A DNA stretch of 52,447 bases from Chloroflexota bacterium. GTDB taxonomy: Bacteria; Chloroflexota; Anaerolineae; 4572-78; J111. The stretch spans positions 1 to 52,447 of the forward strand of contig BOKF01000060.1 of assembly GCA_016860845.1 (NCBI GenBank), read 5' to 3'. Position 1 is the first letter of the stretch. Each line of letters begins with the position of its first letter. The notes under the pieces were generated by a model. That model was not told the DNA's origin, did not search any database, and saw nothing but the letters and a program-made list of their open reading frames with translations. Below are positions 8,109 to 15,827 of the stretch, in pieces. The translations under genes were made by a program, and so were the position numbers.

Positions 8109-9002
8109 ATGAGGCAGCTTGACACCGTCCAACAAAAACTGCCGGTCAGCGGTCAGCGGTCAGTGGTCGGCGGTCTTTCTTCCCGCTCGCTCCGGGCGCT
8201 CCCCCTCTACCTGCTGCTGACCCTCTTTCTGCTGCTGGCAATTATCCCGTTTGCCGCCATCGCCTTGACGGCTCTCAAAAGCCAGAATGAGCTGGCCCGC
8301 GGCGCGTTCAGCCTGCCGGAAGTATGGCGCTGGTCCAACTATGCCGAAGCCTGGAACCAGGGCCGCTTTTCCCAATATTCGTTGAGCAGCGTTATCGTCG
8401 TCATCCCGGTGGTGCTGGTTTCCACCCTGCTGGCGGTGATGATGGGCTACGCCTTTGGCCGCATGCGCTTTCCCTTTAGCCGGACGCTCTTTTTTATCCT
8501 GCTGCTGGGCATCATGGTGCCGCTGGAGGCGCTGATTATTCCGCTGTACTACAATCTGCGGGCCATGCGCCTGCTGGATACTTACTACGCCCTGATTTTG
8601 CCCCAAATTGGCCTGAGCGTCTCCTTTGGCACATTCTGGATGCGCGGCTTTTTTGCCCAGGTGCCGCAAGATTTGGTAGACGCGGCCACCGTAGACGGCT
8701 GCAACAGTTGGGACACCCTCTGGCGCGTCTTGCTGCCCATCGTCCAGCCGGCCATTTTAAGTATGATGGTTCTCTTTTTTATCTGGACCTGGAACGACTT
8801 TTTACTGGCCCTGGTCCTGGTTTCCACCGAAGAGCTGCGCACACTGCCGCTGGGCCTGGCCTTCTTTCAGGGGCAGCGCACAGCCAACATCCCCCTCATT
8901 GCCGCCGGGGCAACGATGGTCGCCATCCCGGCGATCATGATGTACATCGCCTTCCAGCGCCAATTCATTCGTGGCGTCACCGGCGGGGCGGTGCAAGGAT
9001 AA
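8109..9002 (+). CDS. ABC sugar importer permease, MalG/UgpE type
   Basis: A 297-residue partner permease with six predicted spans, the first from LPLYLLLTLFLLLAIIPF. The coupling loop is VDAATVDGCNSWDTLWRVLLP. The N-terminal extension of about 30 residues before the first span is encoded by a 7-bp tandem repeat (8144-8175). Because the unit is not a multiple of three, gain or loss of one copy would shift the frame. The start at ATG 8109 is one base after the upstream stop, fitting coupled translation. Function with the 7196 product is as for CUT1 importers. Confidence 0.92.
   Translation: MRQLDTVQQKLPVSGQRSVVGGLSSRSLRALPLYLLLTLFLLLAIIPFAAIALTALKSQNELARGAFSLPEVWRWSNYAEAWNQGRFSQYSLSSVIVVIPVVLVSTLLAVMMGYAFGRMRFPFSRTLFFILLLGIMVPLEALIIPLYYNLRAMRLLDTYYALILPQIGLSVSFGTFWMRGFFAQVPQDLVDAATVDGCNSWDTLWRVLLPIVQPAILSMMVLFFIWTWNDFLLALVLVSTEELRTLPLGLAFFQGQRTANIPLIAAGATMVAIPAIMMYIAFQRQFIRGVTGGAVQG
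8144..8175. repeat. 7-bp tandem repeat (GGTCAGC) in permease 5' end
   Basis: Four and a half units: GGTCAGC, GGTCAGC, GGTCAGT, GGTCGGC, GGTC. Seen directly. The unit length would change the reading frame on slippage. Confidence 0.75.
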
Positions 9003-9008
9003 ACACCT

Positions 9009-10322
9009 ATGACCAAAATCGTTTTGATTGGCGCCGGCAGCGCCAGCTTTGGCGCCAATATGCTGCGCGACCTGTTCATCGCGCGAGAAGAACTGCACGG
9101 CAGCACCATCGCTTTGGTGGATGTCAACACCTCAGCCTTGCAGGTGATGGCGCAGGTGTATCAACGCCTCAACGAGGCAATGGGCCAGCCCTTTCAGCTC
9201 GAAGCCACCTCTGACCGGACCGAGGTGTTACCGGGAGCGCAATTTGTCATCGTTTCGGTGGCGGTCAAGCGCACCGAGCGCTGGCGGCTCGACTTTCAAA
9301 TTCCGCTCAAGCACGGCGTCAAACAGGTGTTGGGCGAAAACGGCGGTCCGGGCGGCCTCTTTCACGCCATGCGCAATATTCCGCTGCTGCTCGACATCTG
9401 CCGTGATATTGAACGGTTTTGCCCCGGCGCCCTGGTGCTCAATTTTACCAATCCGGAAGGTCGTCTCTGTCTGGCCGCCAGCCGTTACACCCACCTGCGT
9501 TTTGTCGGCCTGTGCCACGGCATCGGCATGGCTCAGACCGCTATCGGCCAGGTGCTCGACCTGCCGCCGGCAGAGATTGACCCGAAAGCTGGTGGGTTGA
9601 ACCATTTTAGTTGGGTGCTTGACCTGCGCCGCAGGTCCACCGGCGAAGACCTATACCCGGCCTTCAGACGCGCAATAGCCGAGAAAAAGATCGAAACCAT
9701 CGTTGAAGACGATGGCTATCATTTTGGGATCAAGTTGAGCCATTACCTGATGGACACGTTTGGTTTGTGGCCCCTGCCCTCCGACGACCACGTCGGCGAG
9801 TATCTGGCCTACGCCTGGGAATACTGCGGGCTGGAGGGCTTTGACTTTGCCAACTTTGAACGCTGGGGGGCTGAAAATTGGCGGCGATTGCAGGGCTGGG
9901 CCGGCGGTCAGGGCCTGGAGGACGACTTAATCCGCCAACCCTCCGGCGAGCGAGCCATTCCGATTATCGCCGGGGTGTTGGGCAATACCCACCAGCACGA
10001 GTTGTCGGTTAATGTGCCTAACGGCGGCCTTATCCCCAACTTGCCGGATTGGGCCATCGTCGAGGTTCCGGCTGTAGTGGATGCTACCGGCGTGCACGGG
10101 CTGCCCCTCGGCCCGCTGCCGGAGCCAATTGCGGCCATGTGCCGCACCCAGGCTGCCATCATTGATCGGGTCGTCGACGCGGGCGTTCATGGTGACCGCC
10201 ACGCCGCCCGGCAAGCCTTGTTGCTCGACCCGGTCATCACCAGCATTTCCCAGGCCGAGGCCGTTTTGGATGAGATGCTGGCAGTCCATCAAGAATTTTT
10301 ACCCCAATTTAGGAGGGAGTAG
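9009..10322 (+). CDS. Glycoside hydrolase family 4 protein (first copy)
   Basis: A 437-residue NAD- and metal-dependent glycosidase of family GH4, which cleaves through an oxidation/elimination mechanism. It has the Rossmann start IVLIGAGSASFG, the NFTNPEGR loop, the metal-binding Cys in GLCHGIG, GGLNHFSWVLDLR, and a C-terminal acidic/histidine region. The CH-motif (CHGIG) separates it from typical MelA (CHSVQ) and phospho-glucosidase (CNVP) forms, so specificity is open: alpha-galactosidase, alpha-glucosidase or alpha-glucuronidase are candidates. The gene starts 6 bp after the permease and is in the same operon. It is paralogous to the next gene. Confidence 0.9.
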   Translation: MTKIVLIGAGSASFGANMLRDLFIAREELHGSTIALVDVNTSALQVMAQVYQRLNEAMGQPFQLEATSDRTEVLPGAQFVIVSVAVKRTERWRLDFQIPLKHGVKQVLGENGGPGGLFHAMRNIPLLLDICRDIERFCPGALVLNFTNPEGRLCLAASRYTHLRFVGLCHGIGMAQTAIGQVLDLPPAEIDPKAGGLNHFSWVLDLRRRSTGEDLYPAFRRAIAEKKIETIVEDDGYHFGIKLSHYLMDTFGLWPLPSDDHVGEYLAYAWEYCGLEGFDFANFERWGAENWRRLQGWAGGQGLEDDLIRQPSGERAIPIIAGVLGNTHQHELSVNVPNGGLIPNLPDWAIVEVPAVVDATGVHGLPLGPLPEPIAAMCRTQAAIIDRVVDAGVHGDRHAARQALLLDPVITSISQAEAVLDEMLAVHQEFLPQFRRE

Positions 10323-10395
10323 GGAGTAAGGAGTAGGGAGTAGGGTAAAGCAAGTCCCCTTACTTCCTACTGTCTACTTCCTACTCCTTTTCTTC
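10323..10395. repeat. Low-complexity spacer with inverted GGAGTAG words
   Basis: Tandem variants of GGGAGTA / GGAGTAG (10315-10345) face CTTCCTAC / CTTCCTACTCC words (10365-10390), so the spacer between the two GH4 genes can fold into an imperfect hairpin. No terminator-type T tract is present. Confidence 0.45.
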
Positions 10396-10418
10396 AGACT
10401 ACTGGAAAGGATACACCC

Positions 10419-11807
10419 ATGCTCCCCACTAAAATCGTCATTATCGGCGCAGGCAGCGCCATTTTTGGACTGAATACGGTGGCGGCTTTGCTGCGCAGCG
10501 AGCGCCTGCGGGGCAGTCAGTTGGCCCTGGTTGATCGCAATGCCGAAACCCTGGCTCTGATTGCTCGCCTGGCCGGGCGCCTCAACCGCGAGTGGCAGGC
10601 CGATATGATTGTTACGACCCACACCCACCACGCCGACGCCCTTGAAGACGCCGAATTCGTCGTTTCGGCCATCGAAGTGCCGCCTCGTGAAAAGCTGTGG
10701 CAGTCAGATTACGAGATTCCGCTCAAATACGGCCTGCGCCAGCCCTATGCTGAAAACGGTGGGCCGGGGGGCTTTGCTCACGCTGCCCGCAACATCGGCC
10801 CGGTGCTCCAGATTGTGCATGATATGGAACTGGTCTGCCCCGACGCATGGTTCATCAATTTCACCAACCCGATGATTCGCATCTGTGACGCCGTCGCTCG
10901 TTACAGCGATATCAAGGTAGTCGGTTTGTGCCATCAGATTGGGGTGGGTTATGCGATGGTGGGCCGGGCGCTGGCCCAAGATTTCGGTCTTGAGATTGCC
11001 GAGGGTTTCACCAGCGCTCACGCCTCGCCTGTTTTCATCCCGGGGACCCATCGTATGGCCGAGCAAGCGCTCGCTCGTTTTGACATCAAAGCTGCCGGCC
11101 TCAACCATTTCACCTGGATGCTCGACGTGCGGGACAAGCAGACCGGCGAAGACCTTTATCCGCTTTTTGCCGAGCGTTGGGCTGCCCTCGATCCATCGTT
11201 TGAGCCGCTGACCCGCCGGGTTTATAAGGCGTTTGACCTGTTTCCCATCCCCGGCGACGAGCATTTGTGCGAATATCTGCCCTGGGTCAGCGACCCGCTG
11301 ACAAAGCCGTGGGAAAAATATGATCTTAGTTTGTACGAATGGGATTTATGGGATCAAATGCGCCGCGACGGCCATGGCGATATCGCCCGTATGGGTGAAG
11401 GTGATATGAGCATTGACGCGCTGCGTGACGCCGACAGCGAAGGCGCGCTGGAACTTATCGAAGCCATGGCCGGGGCAGGCAATCATTACCACCTCGCCGT
11501 CAACCTGCCCAACCAGGGCTACATCACCAATCTGCCGCAGGGTGCGATTGTAGAAGTGCCGGGCCTGGTCGCCGGGGCGGGAGTGCTGGGGGTAGGAGTC
11601 GGCCTGTTGCCGGAACCCATTGCCGAATTGTGTCGCCGCGAAATTACCGTGGCCCAGCTTGGTGTAGACGCCGCCGTCAACGGCGACCGCCAGGCCGCGC
11701 TGCAATGCCTGTTACTCGATCCGGTCGTGACCGATCTGGACGTGGCTCAACAGATTTTGGATGATTATCTGGAAACGTACCGGGAGTACCTGCCGCAGTT
11801 CTGGTAG
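10419..11807 (+). CDS. Glycoside hydrolase family 4 protein (second copy)
   Basis: A 462-residue GH4 paralogue of the preceding gene, with the same landmarks: IVIIGAGSAIFG, NFTNPMIRI, GLCHQIG, AAGLNHFTWMLDVRDKQTGEDLYP and LPNQGYITNLPQGAIVEVP. It carries an insertion (residues about 190-225, ASPVFIPGTHRMAEQ) that the first copy lacks. The CHQIG motif differs from CHGIG in the first copy, which suggests the two enzymes divide substrates or anomers. It is the last gene of the glycoside operon and faces the UroD-family gene. No strong terminator is seen in 11808-11931. Confidence 0.9.
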   Translation: MLPTKIVIIGAGSAIFGLNTVAALLRSERLRGSQLALVDRNAETLALIARLAGRLNREWQADMIVTTHTHHADALEDAEFVVSAIEVPPREKLWQSDYEIPLKYGLRQPYAENGGPGGFAHAARNIGPVLQIVHDMELVCPDAWFINFTNPMIRICDAVARYSDIKVVGLCHQIGVGYAMVGRALAQDFGLEIAEGFTSAHASPVFIPGTHRMAEQALARFDIKAAGLNHFTWMLDVRDKQTGEDLYPLFAERWAALDPSFEPLTRRVYKAFDLFPIPGDEHLCEYLPWVSDPLTKPWEKYDLSLYEWDLWDQMRRDGHGDIARMGEGDMSIDALRDADSEGALELIEAMAGAGNHYHLAVNLPNQGYITNLPQGAIVEVPGLVAGAGVLGVGVGLLPEPIAELCRREITVAQLGVDAAVNGDRQAALQCLLLDPVVTDLDVAQQILDDYLETYREYLPQFW

Positions 11808-11931
11808 GAGATAGAATAGGCCAGGTTTACTATAAAATCAGAAAAGTCTCGCCATCCCACAGAAACCAGATCGGCCGAGCGACCGTTCGGAACCAGTCTG
11901 CCTTTGCTGTTCAAAGTTAATCGTCGCCCTC

Positions 11932-12987
11932 CTATCCATAGGCCCGAACCGCAGCCAAAAAAGCGGCAATATTCGCCCCCGGAACATCAGGCTCGTCAAT
12001 ATCGTAGGCGGGGCAGAGGATCAATCCCGCTCGACCCAGCGTCTCGACCCGTTCTTTGACCTCCTGCCGGATTTCGGCGGGTGTGGCAAAACTGAAGGTG
12101 GTTTGACGACCCACCGTTCCCCACAGGGCCAGGCTGGGACCAAACTGCTGCCGGATGCGGACCGCGTCCATATACTCAGGTTGGAGCGGATTGATGGCAT
12201 TGACCCCGATCTCGATCAGATCGGCAATAATCGGTTCAAAGTAGCCATCACTGTGGTAAAGTACCCCCAGGTCGGACTTGATGGCTCGGGCGGCCTGGAT
12301 GATCCGGGCCAGACGGGGCTTGAAGAATGTTCGCCACATCGTTGGGCTGATGATCATGGTTCGGGGCATGCCGACATCGTCGTCGAGCGCCAACACATCT
12401 ATGCCCGCCGTTGCCAGCGTCTCGGCATTACGACAGGCCAGCTCCGTTAGCCGGTCGAGCAGGAAATGCGCCCAGTCCGGGCGCTCAAGCAGGTCTAGCA
12501 AAAAGTTCTCCAGCCCGCGTAAACGCCAGGCCGCTTCAAATAATTCACCGCCCAGGTGAGGCAGATTGCCACCAGCGGCCAGACCGCGCCAGTGCAGCGC
12601 TTGCACCTGGTGAGCCAAACCTTTGACGTGGTAAGGGATGTGGACATCGGGAAAGGGGAAATCACGCAGATCGTCCAGGCTTTGGGCCAGGGCCAGGGGA
12701 TTACTGTGCTTGGGGTTTTGGGGCTGATATTGCCAGCGAGTATAAGTCGTGACCTGGGCCAGTGTGCCCAGACGGGTGTTCGGTGGATAGGGCTGAGCGG
12801 TACGTCGTAGTTCTTCCTCTTCCGGCGAGGGCGGAAACTGGATAAAGTCTACATCCACCAGATTGTCTGGCGCCTGGCCTGGCGGCAGCAGGGTTCCAAC
12901 CTCGACGTGGTAAAAATTCAAGGCACAGGGCACTCGGTCTGGCTCTGCCCCGGCCAACGCCAGCAGGATGCGCTCACGACCATTCAT
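11932..12987 (-). CDS. Uroporphyrinogen decarboxylase (URO-D) superfamily protein
   Basis: A 351-residue TIM-barrel protein of the UroD/MtaA/CmuA superfamily. The start MNGRERILLALAG, followed by PDRVPCALNF, is the usual opening of the methyltransferase-like branch. HSDGYFEPIIADLIEIGVNAINPLQPE is the corrinoid/CoM-methyltransferase-like core. It lacks the pattern of a true HemE and stands away from any haem genes, so haem synthesis is unlikely; its role is unknown. A GTG three codons upstream is possible, but ATG 12987 has GAGGTGATAGGT just before it. It converges on the glycoside operon and diverges from the RpiR gene. Confidence 0.85.
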   Translation of the reverse strand: MNGRERILLALAGAEPDRVPCALNFYHVEVGTLLPPGQAPDNLVDVDFIQFPPSPEEEELRRTAQPYPPNTRLGTLAQVTTYTRWQYQPQNPKHSNPLALAQSLDDLRDFPFPDVHIPYHVKGLAHQVQALHWRGLAAGGNLPHLGGELFEAAWRLRGLENFLLDLLERPDWAHFLLDRLTELACRNAETLATAGIDVLALDDDVGMPRTMIISPTMWRTFFKPRLARIIQAARAIKSDLGVLYHSDGYFEPIIADLIEIGVNAINPLQPEYMDAVRIRQQFGPSLALWGTVGRQTTFSFATPAEIRQEVKERVETLGRAGLILCPAYDIDEPDVPGANIAAFLAAVRAYG

Positions 12988-13088
12988 ACCTATCACCTCA
13001 AGAGCAGTATGTGAACGGACGGCTAAGTAGACAGTAATGGTGCAAAAAGATGTGGATTATCGGTTTTGGAGACGCGCCCGACACCCAC

Positions 13089-13097
13089 AGTATAACA
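13089..13097 (-). promoter_or_regulatory. Extended -10 promoter for the UroD-family gene
   Basis: On the minus strand TGTTATACT is an extended -10 element about 100 bp upstream of the UroD-family start. No good -35 was found at 17 bp. Confidence 0.4.
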
Positions 13098-13167
13098 CAC
13101 AATCGGACAAGAGGAATATTGCGCAAAAAAATCAAGAAAAAAGTAAATATCTTTGCATCATTACAAA

Positions 13168-13180
13168 ATAAGTAACTTAT
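13168..13180. promoter_or_regulatory. Palindrome upstream of the RpiR promoter
   Basis: ATAAGTAACTTAT is a perfect inverted repeat (6-1-6) ending one base before the -35 element at 13182. It is a candidate operator for RpiR autoregulation. TTGCAT also occurs twice, at 13153 and 13182. Confidence 0.5.
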
Positions 13181-13181
13181 C

Positions 13182-13210
13182 TTGCATTTTTAGATAATGT
13201 AGTCTATAAT
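13182..13210 (+). promoter_or_regulatory. Sigma-70 promoter of the RpiR gene
   Basis: TTGCAT (13182-13187), a 17-bp spacer, then TATAAT (13205-13210). The spacer shares TTTTAGA and AATGT with the promoter at 18605-18633. Confidence 0.8.
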
Positions 13211-13255
13211 TTTAGGAGTTGCACAATTAGGAGCTAATTTCAACAAGGCGCTATC

Positions 13256-14143
13256 ATGAATAGTGAAGAAGTCAAGAATCTCAAACTTGAAATACTGATC
13301 CAGGAGCATTTTGATAACCTGACCAAGAGCGAGAAACGTATTGCTTCTTTCCTGCTCCAAAAACCGGAAGAAGCTGCTTTCCTCTCGATTTCTGAATTGG
13401 CAGCTCAACTTGATCTAAGCGAGGCCACCGCCGTTCGCTTTGCCCAAAGCCTGGGGTTTAACGGCTATCCGGATCTACGCGAGATGCTGCAAGCATCATT
13501 TCGCCACCAAGTCACCCACTCTACCCGTATTAAAGAACGGCTCAGCGAGCTGCGCCAGGACGGCAATATTTTTGAACAATTAGTTGCTTCTGAGATTGAT
13601 TACCTCACCCAGGCTCTGCGCACCGTAGATCGAGCGGCAATCGAGCAGGCGGTTGAGTTGATCAAAAACAGCGAGCGCATCTTTATATTTAGCCTCGGTC
13701 CCTCAATTCCCCTGGTAGATTTGCTTGAGATTCGCCTGACTCGCTTTGGCCGCCACGTCGTTACCATGACGACTACCGGGCGAGAAATCCTGGAACCCTT
13801 GCTCCTCTTAAATAATCGAGATGTGCTCTTTGCCATCGCCTTCTTCACGGCTACCCCTACCCTCAAATTTGTGCTGGACTACGCCCAAAAGGTCGAATGT
13901 CCGGCTGTTTTGTTGACCGATACGCTGGAGCCGGTAGTAGGTGACAAAGCCAGAGTGGTGCTGGCAGCTCGCCGGGGGCCAGTCTCCTCCTTCCATTCGC
14001 TGACCGTGCCGATGACCATCATCAATGCCATCCTCTTGACTCTGGCTCAAACCGACCAGGAGAGAACTTTATCTCATCTCGACCTCCTGGATGAATTAAG
14101 GCGTTCCTACTCCTTTCCTTCGGGGGCAGAGGATAAAAAATAA
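13256..14143 (+). CDS. RpiR/MurR family transcriptional regulator
   Basis: A 295-residue regulator with an N-terminal helix-turn-helix of the RpiR type (LTKSEKRIASFLL, then LSISELAAQLDLSEATAVRFAQSLGFNGYPDLREML) and a C-terminal SIS domain (residues about 130-265). RpiR-family SIS domains bind phosphosugars, which fits the phosphate-ester gene set downstream. It is transcribed from the strong promoter at 13182-13210, which has a palindrome next to it. AAGG lies 9 bp before ATG. It ends 33 bp before the phosphate transporter gene, so the two are probably cotranscribed. The exact inducer is unknown. Confidence 0.92.
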   Translation: MNSEEVKNLKLEILIQEHFDNLTKSEKRIASFLLQKPEEAAFLSISELAAQLDLSEATAVRFAQSLGFNGYPDLREMLQASFRHQVTHSTRIKERLSELRQDGNIFEQLVASEIDYLTQALRTVDRAAIEQAVELIKNSERIFIFSLGPSIPLVDLLEIRLTRFGRHVVTMTTTGREILEPLLLLNNRDVLFAIAFFTATPTLKFVLDYAQKVECPAVLLTDTLEPVVGDKARVVLAARRGPVSSFHSLTVPMTIINAILLTLAQTDQERTLSHLDLLDELRRSYSFPSGAEDKK

Positions 14144-14176
14144 TCAACCTTGCCGGGGGCACTTTCAAGGAAGAAA

Positions 14177-15169
14177 ATGTCACCACTCCTCCTCATCACC
14201 ATCTTAATTATCCTGGCCTTGATTTTTGATTTTCTCAACGGTTTTCACGATAGCGCCAACATTGTCGCTACCATGATTTCTTCAAGGGCTATGACTGCCC
14301 GCGCCGCCTTAACCACCGTCGCCATTGCTGAGTTTGTGGGGCCATTTGTTCTGGGCGTGGCGGTGGCCAAAACTATCGGCACCGAGGTGGCCGCCACACA
14401 AGCCATCACCATTGCCGTCGTTATGGCCGCCCTCATCAGCGCCAGCTTGTGGAACCTCATTACCTGGTACTTCGGCATCCCCTCCAGCTCTTCCCACGCT
14501 CTCATCGGCGGCATTTTGGGTGCGGTCGCCCTCGGTTCTGGCCTGGCCGTTATTCGACCTGAAGGGGTCTGGAAAATCGCTCTGGCCCTATTCATTTCGC
14601 CGGTGGTGGGTTTTGTGGCCGGCTTTCTGATCATGTATGTGACGCTTTTCCTGGCCCGAGGCGCAACCCCCAAAGCCAATATCTTCTTCAACCGCATGCA
14701 AATCCCTACCGCTGTGGCCCTGGCCTTAAGCCACGGCGGCAACGATGCCCAAAAGACAATGGGCATTATTTCCCTGGGGTTGGTGGTGTTGGGTTTTCAA
14801 CCAGACTTTGCCGTACCCTGGTGGGTCATAGTCTTAAGCGCCGCCGCCATTGCCGGCGGAACAGCCACGGGTGGCTGGCGGATTATTCACACCCTGGGTG
14901 GCAAATTTTATCGTATTCGCCCTGTTCACAGTTTTACCTCGCAACTTACTTCGGGAGCCGTGGTGTTGGGCGCCTCACTGCTAGGGGGGCCGGTCAGCAC
15001 GACCCAGGTGGTCAGTTCGGGTATCCTGGGGGTAGGTGCGGCCCAGCGAAAATCTCAGGTACGCTGGGGTGTGATGGGCGACATCGCCGTAGCCTGGATT
15101 TTGACCATCCCCGCCGCCGCTGGCATGGCTGCTCTGCTCTATTTTCCTATCAATTTCTTAGTGGGTTAG
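14177..15169 (+). CDS. pit: Low-affinity inorganic phosphate transporter, Pit family
   Basis: A 330-residue inner-membrane carrier that imports phosphate, usually as a metal-phosphate with protons. Both family repeats are present: DFLNGFHDSANIVATMISSRAMT near the N-terminus and ALSHGGNDAQKTMGIISLGL in the middle, with about ten hydrophobic spans. An in-frame TTG at 14150 is possible, but ATG 14177 follows AAGGAAG and begins directly before the first span. The next gene encodes the DUF47/PhoU-like partner, the usual pairing. In this context it may take up phosphate released by the phosphatases encoded downstream. Confidence 0.93.
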   Translation: MSPLLLITILIILALIFDFLNGFHDSANIVATMISSRAMTARAALTTVAIAEFVGPFVLGVAVAKTIGTEVAATQAITIAVVMAALISASLWNLITWYFGIPSSSSHALIGGILGAVALGSGLAVIRPEGVWKIALALFISPVVGFVAGFLIMYVTLFLARGATPKANIFFNRMQIPTAVALALSHGGNDAQKTMGIISLGLVVLGFQPDFAVPWWVIVLSAAAIAGGTATGGWRIIHTLGGKFYRIRPVHSFTSQLTSGAVVLGASLLGGPVSTTQVVSSGILGVGAAQRKSQVRWGVMGDIAVAWILTIPAAAGMAALLYFPINFLVG

Positions 15170-15179
15170 GTGGTAACTC

Positions 15180-15809
15180 ATGGGTATCAGCATCCCCTTT
15201 AGAAATAAACAAGAAAACAAGTTTATTCAATCGCTGATTGAGCAATGTGAAATCACGGTAGAAGGAATCAAGCTTCTGGAAGTCTGCCTGGACCAACCCG
15301 ACGAGGCCGCCCTGGAAAAAATGAGGGCCAAGGAGTATGAAGCCGACGAAATCCGGCGGATTCTTATTGACGAGCTGCATAATACCTTTATCACCCCCCT
15401 CGACCGTGAAGACATCTTTAACCTCTCGCTGCACATAGACGAGATGATTGATTACGCGCTGACCACGCTGGAAGAAATGGTCCTGCTGAAGGTACAGGCC
15501 GGCGACCACCTTAGAGCAATGGTGTCGCTGGTGCGCCAGGAAGCCGAGGAGTTGACGATGGCCATGCATCGCCTGAGCAGCAACCCCCGCGTGGCCGGCG
15601 ATCATGCCCGCCAGGCCAAAAAGCTGGAAAACGAGGTGGACCATCTTTACCGGGTAGCTGTAGCCGATCTGTTTACCAAGCCTAAAGATTTTAAAGAGTT
15701 GATGGCCATGCTCCGCCGCCGCGAAGTCTTTCGCCACGTCTCCAATATGTCCGACCGGGCCGACGCCACAGCAAATGTGTTTGGTATGGTGGTGATGAAA
15801 TTGACCTAG
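15180..15809 (+). CDS. DUF47 (PhoU-like) Pit accessory protein
   Basis: A 209-residue, almost wholly helical protein of the DUF47/TIGR00153 family. The family segments IRRILIDELHNTFITPLDREDIFNLS and ENEVDHLYR are present; in this PhoU-like fold, acidic residues bind metal clusters. Such proteins are encoded next to Pit transporters and modulate them. The start ATG is 10 bp after the pit stop codon, with AGGTGG in front, so the two are cotranscribed. Confidence 0.92.
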   Translation: MGISIPFRNKQENKFIQSLIEQCEITVEGIKLLEVCLDQPDEAALEKMRAKEYEADEIRRILIDELHNTFITPLDREDIFNLSLHIDEMIDYALTTLEEMVLLKVQAGDHLRAMVSLVRQEAEELTMAMHRLSSNPRVAGDHARQAKKLENEVDHLYRVAVADLFTKPKDFKELMAMLRRREVFRHVSNMSDRADATANVFGMVVMKLT

Positions 15810-15827
15810 GCGCTACAAGGGAGGCTT

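Noticed and set aside
11932..12987. HemE (haem biosynthesis) assignment for the UroD-family protein
   Set aside because: The sequence follows the MtaA/CmuA-like branch and there are no haem genes nearby.
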